64,000 nt of DNA. Source: Anastatus disparis. Its lineage: Eukaryota > Arthropoda > Insecta > Hymenoptera > Eupelmidae. The position numbers and the translations under genes were made by a program. Position 1 is the first letter of the stretch. Every line of letters begins with the position of its first letter. Under the pieces are notes generated by a model. That model did no database searches, had not been told where the DNA came from, and worked only from the letters and a program-made list of their open reading frames with translations. The DNA lies in contig JAFFSR010000366.1 in the NCBI GenBank assembly GCA_017163975.1, positions 558,001 to 622,000 of the forward strand, in the 5' to 3' direction. This document shows, in pieces, positions 10,085-21,140 of this stretch.

Positions 10085-10686
10085 ATGGTTACTTCTGAAC
10101 TCAGCATTTTCCCCCGATCGAACTTTCACCCGATAAGAATTATTTTCTCAGATCAATTGGTCTTTCAACCTTCAAATCAATACCCTGAATTGATAGTGGA
10201 AATAATAAGTTCAACGTTGATGAGGAAGAAATTTTATTACCGACTCGAAATTACAAAATTAAAGATATAAAAAATTATCTTCGTGAGACACTAGCATCAA
10301 GAGGAATTTCAATCGATATAAAACCCAATAATAGCACACTACGTCATACTATAACCCGCAGTTATCCCATTGATTTTTGACCGCAAGATTCCATAGGTTT
10401 ATTGTTGGGTTTTACTCAACGTATTCTTACAGAAAAAATCACTCACGATTCTGATTTACCTGTAGCTATTTTGAAAGTTAACGCATTTCGAGTTGAGTGC
10501 AACATAACCTCTGGCGCCTATATAAACAATCGACGAATCCATACCATACACAAGTTTTTTCCTGCAGTCCCACCGGGATATAAGATCATCAAAGTTCCAT
10601 CTCCAGTCATTTATCTTCCATTCAGCGTCAAGAGTATAGATGATGAGTTTTCGAGGAGAAATTATTACAATAAGATTACATCTTAA
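10085..10686 (+). pseudogene. Polinton minor capsid protein (penton-like), broken
   Basis: The single jelly-roll minor capsid protein would form the capsid vertices of a predicted Polinton virion. The C-terminal 94 codons are well preserved: LLGFTQRIL, DLPVAILKVNAFRVECNI, SGAYINNRRIHTIHKFFPAV and PSPVIYLPFSVKSIDDEF. The N-terminal half has at least one frameshift (between about 10180 and 10270) and an in-frame TGA at about 10378. Length and motif order fit the family. The major capsid gene follows on the same strand after about 700 bp. Confidence 0.75.
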
Positions 10687-11090
10687 GCAAACGTAATGGG
10701 TATCGTTTAAAGCACTTTTTTTTGGTGGTCAAAAAACGGGCAAATCTGCTAACAGACCTTCAGCGACATAAGCTACGACCGAATCTTTTCAGCTGCAGTG
10801 TATACCACTGGTGTGACGGATTCCTGATGCTGCGGTAGCTTAGACGCAGAAAGGTGTCTGATAGACTTGCAATCGCCCTCCGAGCATCCGTTAGACAGAG
10901 ATCGTCTAATTCTCCCTCACCCTGGCCGCGGAACGAGGACAAGAAAATGTTTTCGTTACACGGATGGGGATCCGTAACATCCACCGTACTCATCCGCAAC
11001 GTAAAACTACGTTAGCATTACTTCACGTTGCGGATCTTGTCCTTAGTCATCCGTTTCGTCCGTCCGTCTAAGCACCAGGCTCTGTCCATT

Positions 11091-11245
11091 GCTAAGCCCA
11101 AAGACATCTCTGTCTCCCTGCGCGTATTAAGCTCGGGTACGTGGGATCGCTAGGCCCAAAGACTTTATAACCTCCTTGCCATTTGCACAGCTCAAGTACA
11201 TAGGGTTGCTAGGCCCAAAGACGTTTTCGTCTCCCTGCGTATTTT
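11091..11245 (+). repeat. 58-59 bp tandem repeat, 2.6 copies
   Basis: The core GCTAGGCCCAAAGAC begins at 11091 (with AAG for AGG), 11149 and 11208. Two copies also share CTCCCTGCGTATT-like sequence. The repeat lies 150-300 bp upstream of the major capsid gene and may be part of its promoter region, by inference. Confidence 0.7.
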
Positions 11246-11272
11246 GTTTACAACACTAAAGATGGTAGAAGC

Positions 11273-11280
11273 TATATAAG
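11273..11280 (+). promoter_or_regulatory. Possible TATA box of the major capsid gene
   Basis: TATATAAG stands about 120 bp before the ATG at 11397. A TCAGTC initiator-like sequence at 11286 is too close to be its partner, so any transcription start would lie nearer 11303. This is a weak prediction. Confidence 0.3.
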
Positions 11281-11396
11281 TATCATCAGTCATCGAACGA
11301 CAAACAAAGCGCTAACACGGCAAGTTCCTAAGAAGTCTCGGACTAAGAATCTGTGGTGGAAAGTAACTTATATATTCTTCTGTTGTTTTAAAAATA

Positions 11397-12440
11397 TGGA
11401 AGGAGTTCTGAGCATACAGTCAGGAGTGAACTACATGCTCACCAACCTTATTCCGCATCTTCATTTAATAATAGTGATGAGATTCGTATATCTACTCAAC
11501 ATCAAGACTTATGTCATCTACTATCCCGTAGTTCACTCTAAATTTGTAGTAGAATCGTGAAAGCTGATGGAACCGCGGTAGCCGATACGGTCCTAGTCAA
11601 TAACACCATCTGTCATATGTTTGAAGATATCCGATATGAAATTAATGCTATAGAGATTGACAAATGTCAAAATATTGGTTTGGCTACACTTATGAAAGGA
11701 TGGCTTTCCTATAATTAATTCTTGAGAACGCTGATTGCGTCGATGTAGAGGAGAATCAAAAAGTAAACGACGAGGCAGATTACTTTGACTTATCTATTCC
11801 TCTGAGTATGATTCTCGGTTTCGCTGAAGACTATCGTAAAATTGTAGTCAATGTGAAACATAAACTTATGCTGGCAAGATCTGGGAATGATTTAAATGCG
11901 GTAGTTCAGACGCATCCTGAAAGCTGATACAAAGATTTTAAGATCAATTTGCAAAGAATAGAATGGCTTATGCCCTATGTAATATTATCGAATGCTTACA
12001 AACTTCGAATTGTATTGAAAAAGATAAGCCGATTGCAATGAGTTTCCGCAGGTGGGACGAGTATCTGTTACTTTCAACTACAGCGAAACACGTTTGGACC
12101 GTTAAAATTTCTAATCAATTGGAAAAGCTACATTTTGTTATTCTAGTTTATTAAACAAATCGAAAAAATCTAAAAACAGTTAATGAGAATCGCTTTGATC
12201 ACTGCGACATAAATAGCGTAAAGCTTTTTCTTAATTCGCAATACTATCTATATGGAAATCTGAATTGAGATATTGAACGTAATCAGTTTGACATGTTATA
12301 CGACATGTATGCTCTAAACAAAAGGAGTTTCTGAAAGGCGCTTCTGTAAATGTTCGCTTGGAATTTGAATCAAGAAATAACATTCTTACTGGAACATTAG
12401 CTTACTGTTTAATCATACACGATCGCATACTGTGCTGACT
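11397..12440 (+). pseudogene. Polinton major capsid protein (double jelly-roll), broken
   Basis: This encodes the hexon-like double jelly-roll protein that would build the predicted Polinton capsid. It starts MEGVLSIQSGVNYMLTN. Further along, different frames carry SDEIRISTQHQDLCHL, KADGTAVADTVLVNNTICHM, EDIRYEINAIEIDK, SIPLSMILGFAEDYR, KDKPIAMSFRRWDEY, KHVWTVKISNQLEK and RFDHCDINSVKLFLNSQYY. These appear in the order expected for the family. Several frameshifts and stops separate them, so no intact product exists. The end at about 12440 is set by the last recognisable segment. Plus strand, downstream of the minor capsid gene, as is usual in Polintons. Confidence 0.8.
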
Positions 12441-13036
12441 TTCTTGAATCCTCCCTGTGCTAAAATTCCTCTAATTTACCTACTAAAATATATGTGAAAA
12501 AAATTTTCTTAAACTATTTACTGAATTTACGAAAATTTAACAAAATAAATACCTATAGTATAAACGAAGAAATATTTCTGAGGATCATATATATAATCTT
12601 AAAAATACCAAGAAAATTATACAAGTTGATAATTCAAGGGTGATTCCTTACAATAGTTTTTTCATTAGCAAAATATACTGCTTATATTAATACTGAACTT
12701 TGTGTATCAATACAAAGTATTAAATATATTTATGATTATACCTATAAAGAAGAAGATGATGCCTATTGCAATATAAAACAATGTAAAATTGAAGAAAATA
12801 ATAAAGATGATGTCTATTATAAAATAACTCAATATATAGATGGTAGATATTGAAACCCCATGGAAGCAGAATGGAGATTACAAGAATTACCATTATGTAA
12901 TAGAACTCATTCCGAAATAAGATTAAGTAATTATACAGAAAATCAACAAAAAATAATAAACCAATACAATTGCGTAAATTGTTTGCATGTTTTTACTGTG
13001 TGAAGATAAAGAAAATAAAACTTCAACACATATTAA

Positions 13037-13361
13037 GGAGATGTAAAACGGACACTATACCTGTACTCATAAATATTAACTGTTTTTTCATTTTACTGCT
13101 AAATTTCCAAAAAATAAATGCATTAGCTTGTAGTATGTACCATGATGATTATTTAGGTAAATTTTGAAATAAATTTATCTATGAGTTTTTAAGATATTTG
13201 GATTCGTAGTACAAAATCGAAAAATGTTAATAAATAATATTTATTTCAAAATTCAACTGAATAATCCTCATTGTACATACTACAAGCTAAAGTATTTCTT
13301 TGCTGAAATTTTGCAGTAAAATAGAAATATAGTATAGGTGTAGTGTTTATTTTACATCTCC
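13037..13361. mobile_element. TTAA-flanked MITE, family 1 (325 bp)
   Basis: The terminal inverted repeats read GGAGATGTAAAACGGACACT at the left and end ...TTTTACATCTCC at the right. TTAA flanks both sides (13033-13036 and 13362-13365), the target preference of piggyBac-type elements. A second member lies at 53840-54213. It interrupts the Helitron copy 3 gene. Confidence 0.8.
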
Positions 13362-13531
13362 TTAATCAAATATTAAATCTAAAAAATATGTCATGTAAAA
13401 ATTTTGGTTTACCTGAACCAAATAAAACATATATTAATGAAAATGACGGAATTAATGATGGTCTAAATTTTAGTAGAGAAAAATTTAATAAAATGTACGA
13501 ACAATTAAATAATGATCGAAAAAATATTTTT

Positions 13532-13751
13532 TACACACTGCGCGAAAAGTGGGTACTTTTCTCCCTACCGACAGAATAAAAACACCCACTATTCGCGCCT
13601 CGTGTAAAAAAATCGTATATTCACCACGGGAGTTAATTAAAAATGCCTTAAATCGTATGTTTGTCACCCTCGCCTTCGGCTCGGGTGACAATTATACACG
13701 ATTCAAGACATTTTTGAAATTAACTCCCTTGGTGAATAATATTCTATTTTG
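13532..13751. mobile_element. Insertion made of two adjacent hairpins
   Basis: The first inverted repeat pairs about 13528-13562 with 13577-13612 (GCGCGAAAAGTGGGT against ACCCACTATTCGCGC). The second pairs TATTCACCACGGGAGTTAA at about 13618 with TTAACTCCCTTGGTGAATA at about 13721, with an inner GC-rich hairpin (GTCACCC...GGGTGAC). The insertion separates codons of the helicase that are contiguous in related elements. No clear target duplication was found. Confidence 0.6.
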
Positions 13752-14592
13752 AACAAATAATGAATAGTGAACATACAATCTTTTTCATAGATGGACCAAA
13801 AGGTTCTGGAAAAACTTTTTATCAATGGCCTGGATAGGTATAGCTACAATTTTATTATCTAAAGGTTTAACCAGTCATAGAAATTTTAGATTACCATTGG
13901 ATTTAAATGACATTAAAAGTGCATTTTTCAAATTCGATAAGGATTTAAAAAAATTAAAAAAAACGGATGTAATTATATAGGATGAAGCATCAATGATTCC
14001 TAAAAAAAGCTTAAGAAATTAAAAGATGTTTGTCGTAATAATAACATTTTTGGTGGAAAAATAATTATTTTAGGTGGAAATTTTCAACAAATTCTACCAG
14101 CATTAAAATATGGAAGAAAAAATAATATTATTGAAGAGACTATTATAAAGTATTGAAATCCTTGGCCTCTATTTTACATTTTTAAATTATAGAAAAACAT
14201 AAGCTCTTATGACGGCAATTTTCCTTCATTTTTATTAAATACCGAAGAAGGAAAAGTTGATCCATTTGTTATTCCAAAAAAATGGAAAACTAATGACGTT
14301 CGTTATAAAATTTATAAAAACATTAACAAAATTTCTTGTTTTTCCAAAAATGTTATTTTAAGTACGCATAATGAAAAAGTAAACATTTCAAATAACCAAA
14401 TATTAATATTAACTAATAATCAAACAATAACTTCTTATATGATCACCTCCATATAAAATGTAAAGGTAATCCTTCTCTTATATTATTTACTATTCCACTA
14501 AATTTAAAAGTAAATGCAATAGTAATGTTAATTCGAAATTTAAATATTAAAAAGATGGATTATCTAATAAAACACTATTAAAAATAACTAGA

Positions 14593-17054
14593 TCCTGGTA
14601 GACAGTTTAGCATAAATATGGCGTGTCTACCAATATATGGCCATATTTGTACGGTGTAATTGCATTGTCAAATTTCACTATAAATTGGCCATGATATGGA
14701 CTTATTTTAATGTGTAATTTGTGCGTACTACTATAATAAACTTATATTTATAGTATAACAAGTTTAACTTTAATTGTGAACTTTCTCTACTCTTCTTTAT
14801 TATTTTTTTATTCACTATTCTTCAGATTTTAATTAAAAATAAATTTTTTTTTATTATAACCTAATTTTCTGATATGACTTTATATTCAACATCTTAACCT
14901 AACCATAAACTTTGAAAATAAACACACTAATGTGGTTCTTAAGTTTTGTTAGTTAGTTGAAAAGCTTGATGTCCAGTTTCATTTTTAGTCTCTATTAAAT
15001 AAAATGTTTTGTGATACGTGTTAGATTATTTTTTTAAAACTAATAGTACTTAAAGTTATGATACTCTGTACATTGCTTTAAAATATCTTCCTCCAACATG
15101 GTATCAATGCATATGAATGTAATTTATATTGTACTGTTATTTTGCTCAATAAAGTTTGCGAGCAGTTTCATATTTGATTTAATCTCTGATAAGTCCTTTC
15201 ATATGATACGTACCAGACTACTTCTTTTCAAACTATAGAATTCAATGTTATGTTCTATTATACAACCTAGATTACATTGATTCGCATTTACATTAAGTGA
15301 CAGCAGGACATTTTAAGGGCCATAATTTTATAACGATTAGTCCAACATGTATATTATTAAATATTTTATTTGTCGCTAGACCTAAAATGAAACTTGTCAC
15401 CAATTTTTTCAAAATAAAATTACAATACAATCTACATTACATGGATCTGTGTTCATATTATAATAGACAGAATATTCTAAACTTATTTATAAAGTCTATG
15501 TATAATTTAAAAATATCTCATCCGATACTTGAAATCCTTTTGATTAGTCAAAAATGTGATTTTTTCAATTTGGTGGTTGTCTTAAGCTTTCTCAGTTAAT
15601 TTTCAACAAATTGACTTCAAAACTTGCAAAGATCTTCTACTAACATATCTTTATTTATTTGTATAAAAAAATAACAGTATTGGAATTTTGATAAGATTAG
15701 TTTTAGTGAATGTTGAACTAAATTAAATACATAAAATTCAGGAAAATATCTATTTTTTCCAATATTTTCAAATTTTTAAACCAAACTTTTAAATTCTTTT
15801 TTTTTTTAATAAATGTGTTATTTTGTGAAAATATATAAATTAAAGATCTCTGTAAATTTTGAAGTCAATTCGTTAAAAATTGGCTGAGAAAGCTTGCAGT
15901 GACCACCAAAATCAAGTGTTCAAATGAAGGAAAAGATTTTAATCATTTGATGAGATTACTTGAAATTATTTATAGACCAAAAGTCTTGTATTTTATATAT
16001 CTAAGGTAAAAAAATTTTTTTTAAATAATATTAAAAAAAAATTATTATGACTAAAATTTAATTTTTATTTCAGGCTTGAATTTAGGTCTGATACCTTAAG
16101 TTCTTAATTAATTGATATTTTATATGAGTCCAACTACAATTAATATTAAATAATACTAATATCTCATTAATTTATATTAATACAAAATTTATTTTTGACA
16201 TAAATTATAACCTATAAAGTTTGTATTGTTCATTATAACCTTTGCCTATTTAAGTGATATACTAACAAGTTATTATTAATTGTAAATAATGTCAGAAAAT
16301 TAACTATAACTTTATGAATGAAACTTAAATATGTTATTGTTAATTATAAAAATAAATAGTTTATAACAAACAGTTAATGTAAAATGAGTTATAATATAAA
16401 TAATTTATAAAAATAAATAATATATGATAATAATTTATTAAGAGGAGGTCATGTATCTCTATCCTTTTCTAATAAAAAAAATTATTTTTTTACAAAAACT
16501 AATAACTTTATCAAAAAATGAAGAGAAAGCCGCATCTTGTACCAAAAAAAGGAATATTTTCTTTGATAAGAAAAAATTAATTTTATTGCTTCGTTCTCAA
16601 GAAAACCTTGAAAAACCAAATTGTCCACCCTAACCTCTATGATTTAAGTTTTTCAAGGTTTTCTTGAAAACGAAGCAATAAAATTAATTCTTTCTTATCA
16701 AAGAAAATATTGCTTTTTTTATTACGAGATGCGGCTTTCTATTCATTTTTTGCTATAGTTATTAGTTTTTGTAAAAAACTCAATTCTTTGATTAGAAAAG
16801 GACAGAGATACGTGACTTCCTCTTAAAATGAATCATTTTCTAATAATCCTAAATTAGAATTTCCTTGATTATCATTCTAAAATTGTAATTATCTTTTCAA
16901 AATTATAAATTTGTATTTCTTGTCAATGCCATAAGCTGGCCATATTCCGTCGAAATAAGATTGGGTTGGTGGCCTTGATGTAGGCTATATTATGGTTGTA
17001 AACCATAAAATATACCATAATGACACTGTGAATCCAGACTTTTTTCTACCAGGG
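14593..17054. mobile_element. Inserted TIR element of about 2.46 kb in Helitron copy 3
   Basis: The left end CCTGGTAGA and right end TCTACCAGG are inverted repeats, and removing the block brings helicase codons back together. The interior shows no convincing transposase. It contains an inverted repeat (about 15550-15650 against 15845-15930, near AAGCTTTCTCAG / CTGAGAAAGCTT) and a family-2 MITE at 16442-16822. No clean target duplication could be read, so the exact ends carry an uncertainty of a few bases. Confidence 0.6.
16442..16822 (+). mobile_element. TTAA-flanked palindromic MITE, family 2, copy A (381 bp)
   Basis: The element starts GAGGAGGTCATGTATCTC and ends ...CGTGACTTCCTC, with TTAA at 16438-16441 and 16823-16826. 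The arms are about 170 bp long and nearly perfect inverted repeats, so transcripts would fold into a long hairpin. Copy B (17417-17796) has the central spacer in the opposite orientation. Confidence 0.85.
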
Positions 17055-17074
17055 AATTATTTAAATTAAGCATA

Positions 17075-18253
17075 CACTGAAAAAGAAAAGTACTGTTAAA
17101 TTAAGTACTCAATTTAGTATATCGAATTTGTGTACTAAGATGTTTGAAAAAAAAGTGACGATATAATTTCAATTAGTACTATAGCTTGAATTTCAGGGAC
17201 TAATGTTAGCACTATTATATTATGAACTAAAAGCATACATTTTCGATGCTTGGTACCGTTTTTTTCGGTACGAAGACTGACATTTCATCTACTCGATTCA
17301 AGGGCAATATTTCACAGAAAATATGATTGTCAATCTCTTTTGGTGCTGCTTTTTCTGTTAATAAAATGAAAAGTGTATAAATATAGAATTATTTATATAA
17401 TACATAACACTTTTAAGAGGAGGTCACGTATCTCTGTCCTTTTCTAATCAAAGCATTGAGTTTTTTACAAAAACTAATAACTTTAGCAAAAAATGAAGAG
17501 AAAGCCGCATCTCGTAATAAAAAAAGCAATATTTTCTTTGATGAGAAAGAATTAATTTTATTGTTTCGTTTTCAAGAAAACCTTGAAAAACTTAAACCAT
17601 AGAGGTTAGGTTGAACAATTTGGTTTTTCAAGGTTTTCTTGAGAATGAAGCAATAAAATTAATTTTTTCTTATCAAAGAAAATATTGCTTTTTTGATACA
17701 AGATGCGGCTTTCTCTTCATTTTTTGCTAAAGTTATTAGTTTTTGTAAAAAAATAATTTCTTTGATTAGAAAAGGACAGAGATACGTGACCTCCTGTTAA
17801 ATTACTAATAATTAATTTTCTGATTCGTAATATTTAAGGAATAAAATGATTCATGTTTATCTGCCACTCTTCTTTTTAAAATAGTTAGCTTTTTAGTTTA
17901 GAATTAATTATTAGTAATTTAAAATTGTTATGTATTATATGATTTATATTATATTTATCAACTGTTAAAAATTGTTCTGCAATTAAATGGTTTTTACGTT
18001 CTTAGGTATTAATTATATCGAAGTTTCATACTTGACAGCGCCGCAGTGCGTATTATATAGGTAATTTGTTAGTATAAGATAGTTTAGTTCCGTAGTACGA
18101 AAAGATTCGGTATTATACCAAATTATTTTTTAAACAAGTCGCGTTAAAAGATGTACTAATATAGGTTGTGTTAATATATTTACTGAATATCAATTAAAAA
18201 ACGACTGGTAATGTTCTTTCGACTACTGATTCAAGTTAGTACATTTTTTTCGG
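17075..18253. mobile_element. Inserted TIR element of about 1.18 kb in Helitron copy 3
   Basis: The left end is TA-CACTGAAAAAGAAAAGTACT. The right end (AGTACATTTTTTTCGGTA) is a diverged reverse complement followed by TA. CACTG termini next to TA suggest a Tc1/mariner-like element. The right boundary is less certain than the left. The second family-2 MITE lies inside. Confidence 0.5.
17417..17796 (-). mobile_element. TTAA-flanked palindromic MITE, family 2, copy B (380 bp)
   Basis: The ends are GAGGAGGTCACGTATCTC and ...ACGTGACCTCCTG, with TTAA at 17413-17416 and 17797-17800. The arms are the same as in copy A. The asymmetric centre shows that it is inverted relative to copy A, about 590 bp away. 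Confidence 0.85.
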
Positions 18254-18410
18254 TATTTCCCTTTCTTCGTGTTGAAGCTGAAATCATTACCGGAGAAAAT
18301 GAAGAAAATAAAGTTTTTATACCGAGGATAAAATTAAATACTAAGCAGTCAACTGCATTACCGTTTATTTTATAAAGAAAACTATTTTCCACAGTTGTAG
18401 CGTTTGCGAT

Positions 18411-18745
18411 CCCGGTAAAAAAAAAACATCTATAAATATAGCTAAAAATATAGATAAAGAAAATACAGCTATATTGATGTCTATTATAGCTATATTTATG
18501 TGTTTTTTTAAGCTGTATATCTATGAGAAATATAGCTAGATTTTCAGCTATATTTCTAGCTATAATGGACTAAAATAGGGATTATACCTATAAAGATAGG
18601 TAAAAATATTGCTAAAAATCTAGCTATATTTCTCATAGATATACAGCTAAAAAAACACGTAAATATAGCTGTAATACACTATGTAGCTATATTTTTACCT
18701 ATATTTTTTAGCTATATTTATAGATGTTTTTTTTTTTTTTGCAGG
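18411..18745. mobile_element. Palindromic insertion of 335 bp with 3-bp target repeat
   Basis: The arms are near-perfect inverted repeats (about 18421-18570 and 18590-18735), rich in TATAGCTATA-like sequence. The ends are CCCGGTAAAAAA and ...TTTTTTGCAGG, and GAT occurs on both sides (18408-18410, 18746-18748). It splits the conserved helicase stretch VVAFA from TINKSQ, whose codons rejoin exactly when the element is removed. Confidence 0.75.
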
Positions 18746-19127
18746 GATAACTATAAATAAATCTCAAAGACAAGTTTTGAAAATGTGGGTAATATATATT
18801 AGAAAACCTTTATGTTCTCACGGTCAATTGTACGTTGCTTTTTCGCAATATATAAATGCAAATAAAATGAATATTCAAAATGGATCAGAACATAATGATA
18901 CTATACCTAATATAATAGTGGAAAGAAATATTAGAAAAATAATTTTATTATAATTTACAAAAATTTCGAAAATTTATCAATATTGAAATTTATATTACTG
19001 CACTAATCATTTTCAACAAATTACATTATAAATTAATCTTTATTTTTTACAGGTAATATTTGTATTAATTATTTATAATAAATGTGTGAAATATTAAAAT
19101 TATAATAATATCAATTTAAAAATTGAT

Positions 19128-19213
19128 AATAAATATATATATATATTTATTATATATATATATATTTATTATATATATATATATAAGATAATAAATATAT
19201 ATATATATATATA
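19128..19213. repeat. (TA)n-rich microsatellite
   Basis: TA runs are broken by TTTATTA and AAGATAATAA. They mark the end of the recognisable Helitron copy 3. Confidence 0.85.
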
Positions 19214-19269
19214 TTAAATAATTGTGAAATATTTTTAGACTTTATATAGTATTTACTTTTATAATTTCC

Positions 19270-21140
19270 CACACAGCACGAAAGCTTCCAAGGAAGCTTC
19301 CCATGAAACTGTCACGTAATATTCCAGTGAAAGCTTTCATTAGCCTTTCTGTAAGCTTACTGAATCTTTCATTAACGGGATGTCGTAGTTGTGGGAATCG
19401 AGTTTTGCTTTTTTTATCTTACTGATATCTTTTTAAATTCACTATTTGGACAAATATAATGACTTGTCCGCGCTAAAACTATATTAATACAATAATTTTT
19501 GTTCAATTAAAAGTTCAATTCAGCTTCATATTTTTTTATGAACTTTGAATGAAAATTAGATATCAAGCTCGATGAACCTAACCTCAAAATAGTATATATC
19601 GAAGGTTTGTTTATAACTTTTTATGTATATTATTTTGATAAATTTCTTGACTTGTCCGCGCTAAGGATTAATCTTACGAATTTTCTTACTGAAGTGAAAG
19701 AATTTGATTTGACGCACTGTTTACTCATGAACTTTGAATAAAAATATTATTAGGAGGAGCAGAACTACGATATCCTCTTAATATTGCATCGTAATATTTC
19801 ATGTAATCTAAAAGTAAGCTAAACGTAAGCATGAATAAATGGCTAATGAAAGCTTACGTAAAATATTCCACAAAATCTTTTTAAAATCTTACAGTAACTT
19901 TTCAGCCAAGCTTCCATGAATGGATCCAGAAAAGTTACATGGAAGATAGTGAGAAAGATAACTTTAAGCTTCCCGAAAGATTTATCGATTAGGTAATCGT
20001 GAAAGCTTACAGGAAGCTTACTGAACAGATTCGTGTCATCTTTCATAGAATATTCCGCTAATGTTTAATACAATCTTTCATGAAAGACAACTGCAAGCTT
20101 CCTGAATGAATCATTTGTAAGCTTTCGCCAGAAGCTTTCCTAAATCTATAAAAAAAGATTAATAAAAGCTTTCACGTAATCTTTCACGAAACATAAATGG
20201 ATGATTTAATGAAAGATTAATGTAAATAAAGATGGAAGATTACAGAAAGAATTTTCACCACCGTAAATGTAAGCTTTCTAGAAAGTCTTACAGGAAAATT
20301 CCACTGGAAGATTTTATGAAAGTTTATAGTTAGCTAAATGTAATCTAGAAAAAAGGTTACTAAATAATTACGTGCAAGCTTCCCGAAAAATTCAGAAGTT
20401 AGGTAATCGTGGAAGCTTTCAGAAAGCTTTCTAAAAAGATTCATGCCTTCTTTCATGGAATATTTCGCTTATTTTAAATAGAATCTTTCATAGAAGATAA
20501 CTGCAAGCTTACTGAAAGATTCATTAGTAAGGTTACGTCGAAAGCTTTCGGGAATCTTCCGAGAAAGGTTAATAAAAGCTTTCACGTAATCTTTCATAAT
20601 ACATTAATGGAACCTTTCATTAAAGATTCATGCAAAGACTACCAACATAGCAAAAAAGCTTACAAGAAAGCTTCCCATGAAACTTTTATATAATATTCCA
20701 GTGGAAGCTTCCATTCACCTTTTCAAAAATTAACATAAGCTTACAGTAAGCATAATATAAGTCCAAAAAATGCTTCCTAAATACTTACATGTAATATTCC
20801 GTGGAATCTTTTTGCTATCTTCCTGTAACCTTACGCAAAAGTCTTAATAAATGGATTAGCAAAGGTTTCAAGTAAACTAACTAGAAAGATTGCAGTAAGC
20901 TTCCTGAAAGATTCACTAGTAAGCTAACTAAGAACACTTTCGGGAAGCTTTTGTGAAAGTTTCATGTAAATGTTTAAGGGATATTCCACGAAACGTTAAT
21001 TAAATCCTGCTTATAACATACCTGTAAGCTTCCTGTAAGGTTCATCAGTTAGGTAACACAGAAAGCTTTTAGTTAGCTTCCAAGAAAGGTATATGTTACT
21101 TTTCAACAACATTTTATGGGATATTTCTCGGAAAGGAATA
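19270..21140. repeat. Degenerate AAGCTT-rich repeat field
   Basis: Short motifs such as GAAAGCTT, GGAAGCTTCC, AAGCTTAC, AATATTCC and AAAGATT recur every 20-40 bp throughout, often as small inverted repeats centred on AAGCTT. No fixed period could be read. A family-3 MITE interrupts it at 19376-19777. There is no credible coding frame. Confidence 0.7.
19376..19777 (-). mobile_element. TTAA-flanked MITE, family 3, copy C (402 bp)
   Basis: TTAA lies at 19372-19375 and 19778-19781. Terminal repeats start CGGGATGTCGTAG on one side and GAGGATATCGTAG (reverse complement of the end) on the other. In reverse orientation the interior matches the copies at 28247-28649 and 49606-50008, including TAGCGCGGACAAGTCA and AAGGTTAGGTTCATCGAG. 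Confidence 0.85.

Larger units (their letters stand above)
10687..11396. other. Spacer between the two capsid genes
   Basis: This 700-bp stretch is richer in GC than its surroundings. It may hold remnants of another Polinton gene, but no frame can be recognised on either strand. It contains a short tandem repeat and a possible TATA box, both listed separately. Confidence 0.5.
7331..12440. mobile_element. Decayed Polinton (Maverick)
   Basis: Five segments with recognisable Polinton proteins lie together: family-B DNA polymerase C-terminus, chromodomain integrase, the coding remnant beside it, minor capsid protein and major capsid protein. That set is specific to Polintons, the large self-synthesising virus-like elements of animals. 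All genes carry frameshifts, stops or deletions. I do not see terminal inverted repeats. The left edge abuts the truncated Helitron copy 2, and the right edge merges into a third Helitron at about 12490, so both ends appear lost. The usual ATPase and Polinton protease are not visible. Confidence 0.85.
12490..18957 (+). pseudogene. Helitron Rep/PIF1-helicase gene in pieces
   Basis: This protein initiates rolling-circle replication and unwinds DNA for Helitron transposition. The upstream pieces match the end of the Rep domain (IPYNSFFISKIY, SIQSIKYIYDYTYK with the catalytic-tyrosine region, QYIDGRYW, PMEAEWRLQELPL). The helicase part has the Walker A motif GPKGSGKTF at about 13785, Walker B-like DEASMIP at 13981 and LGGNFQQILPA at about 14072. 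IRNLNIKK lies at about 14530, VEAEIITGENEENKVFIPRI at 18264, VVAFA at 18396 and SHGQLYVAF at about 18813. Many stops and frameshifts are present in addition to the insertions. Confidence 0.8.
12490..19125 (+). mobile_element. Helitron copy 3, dismembered by nested insertions
   Basis: Pieces of one Rep/helicase gene appear in correct order at about 12490-13020, 13366-13531, 13752-14592, 17056-17074, 18256-18410 and 18746-18957. The gaps are filled by inserted elements at 13037-13361, 13532-13751, 14593-17054, 17075-18253 and 18411-18745. The 3' part after 18957, including a CAG acceptor-like site near 19052, resembles the corresponding part of Helitron copy 1. The element then dissolves into a TA tract at 19128. 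No 5' TC end was found; the Polinton lies immediately upstream. Confidence 0.75.

Noticed and set aside
10760..10999. A minus-strand gene between the two Polinton capsid genes
   Set aside because: It has no recognisable motif and lies in a GC-richer spacer where chance open frames are longer. It may be the shadow of a lost plus-strand gene.
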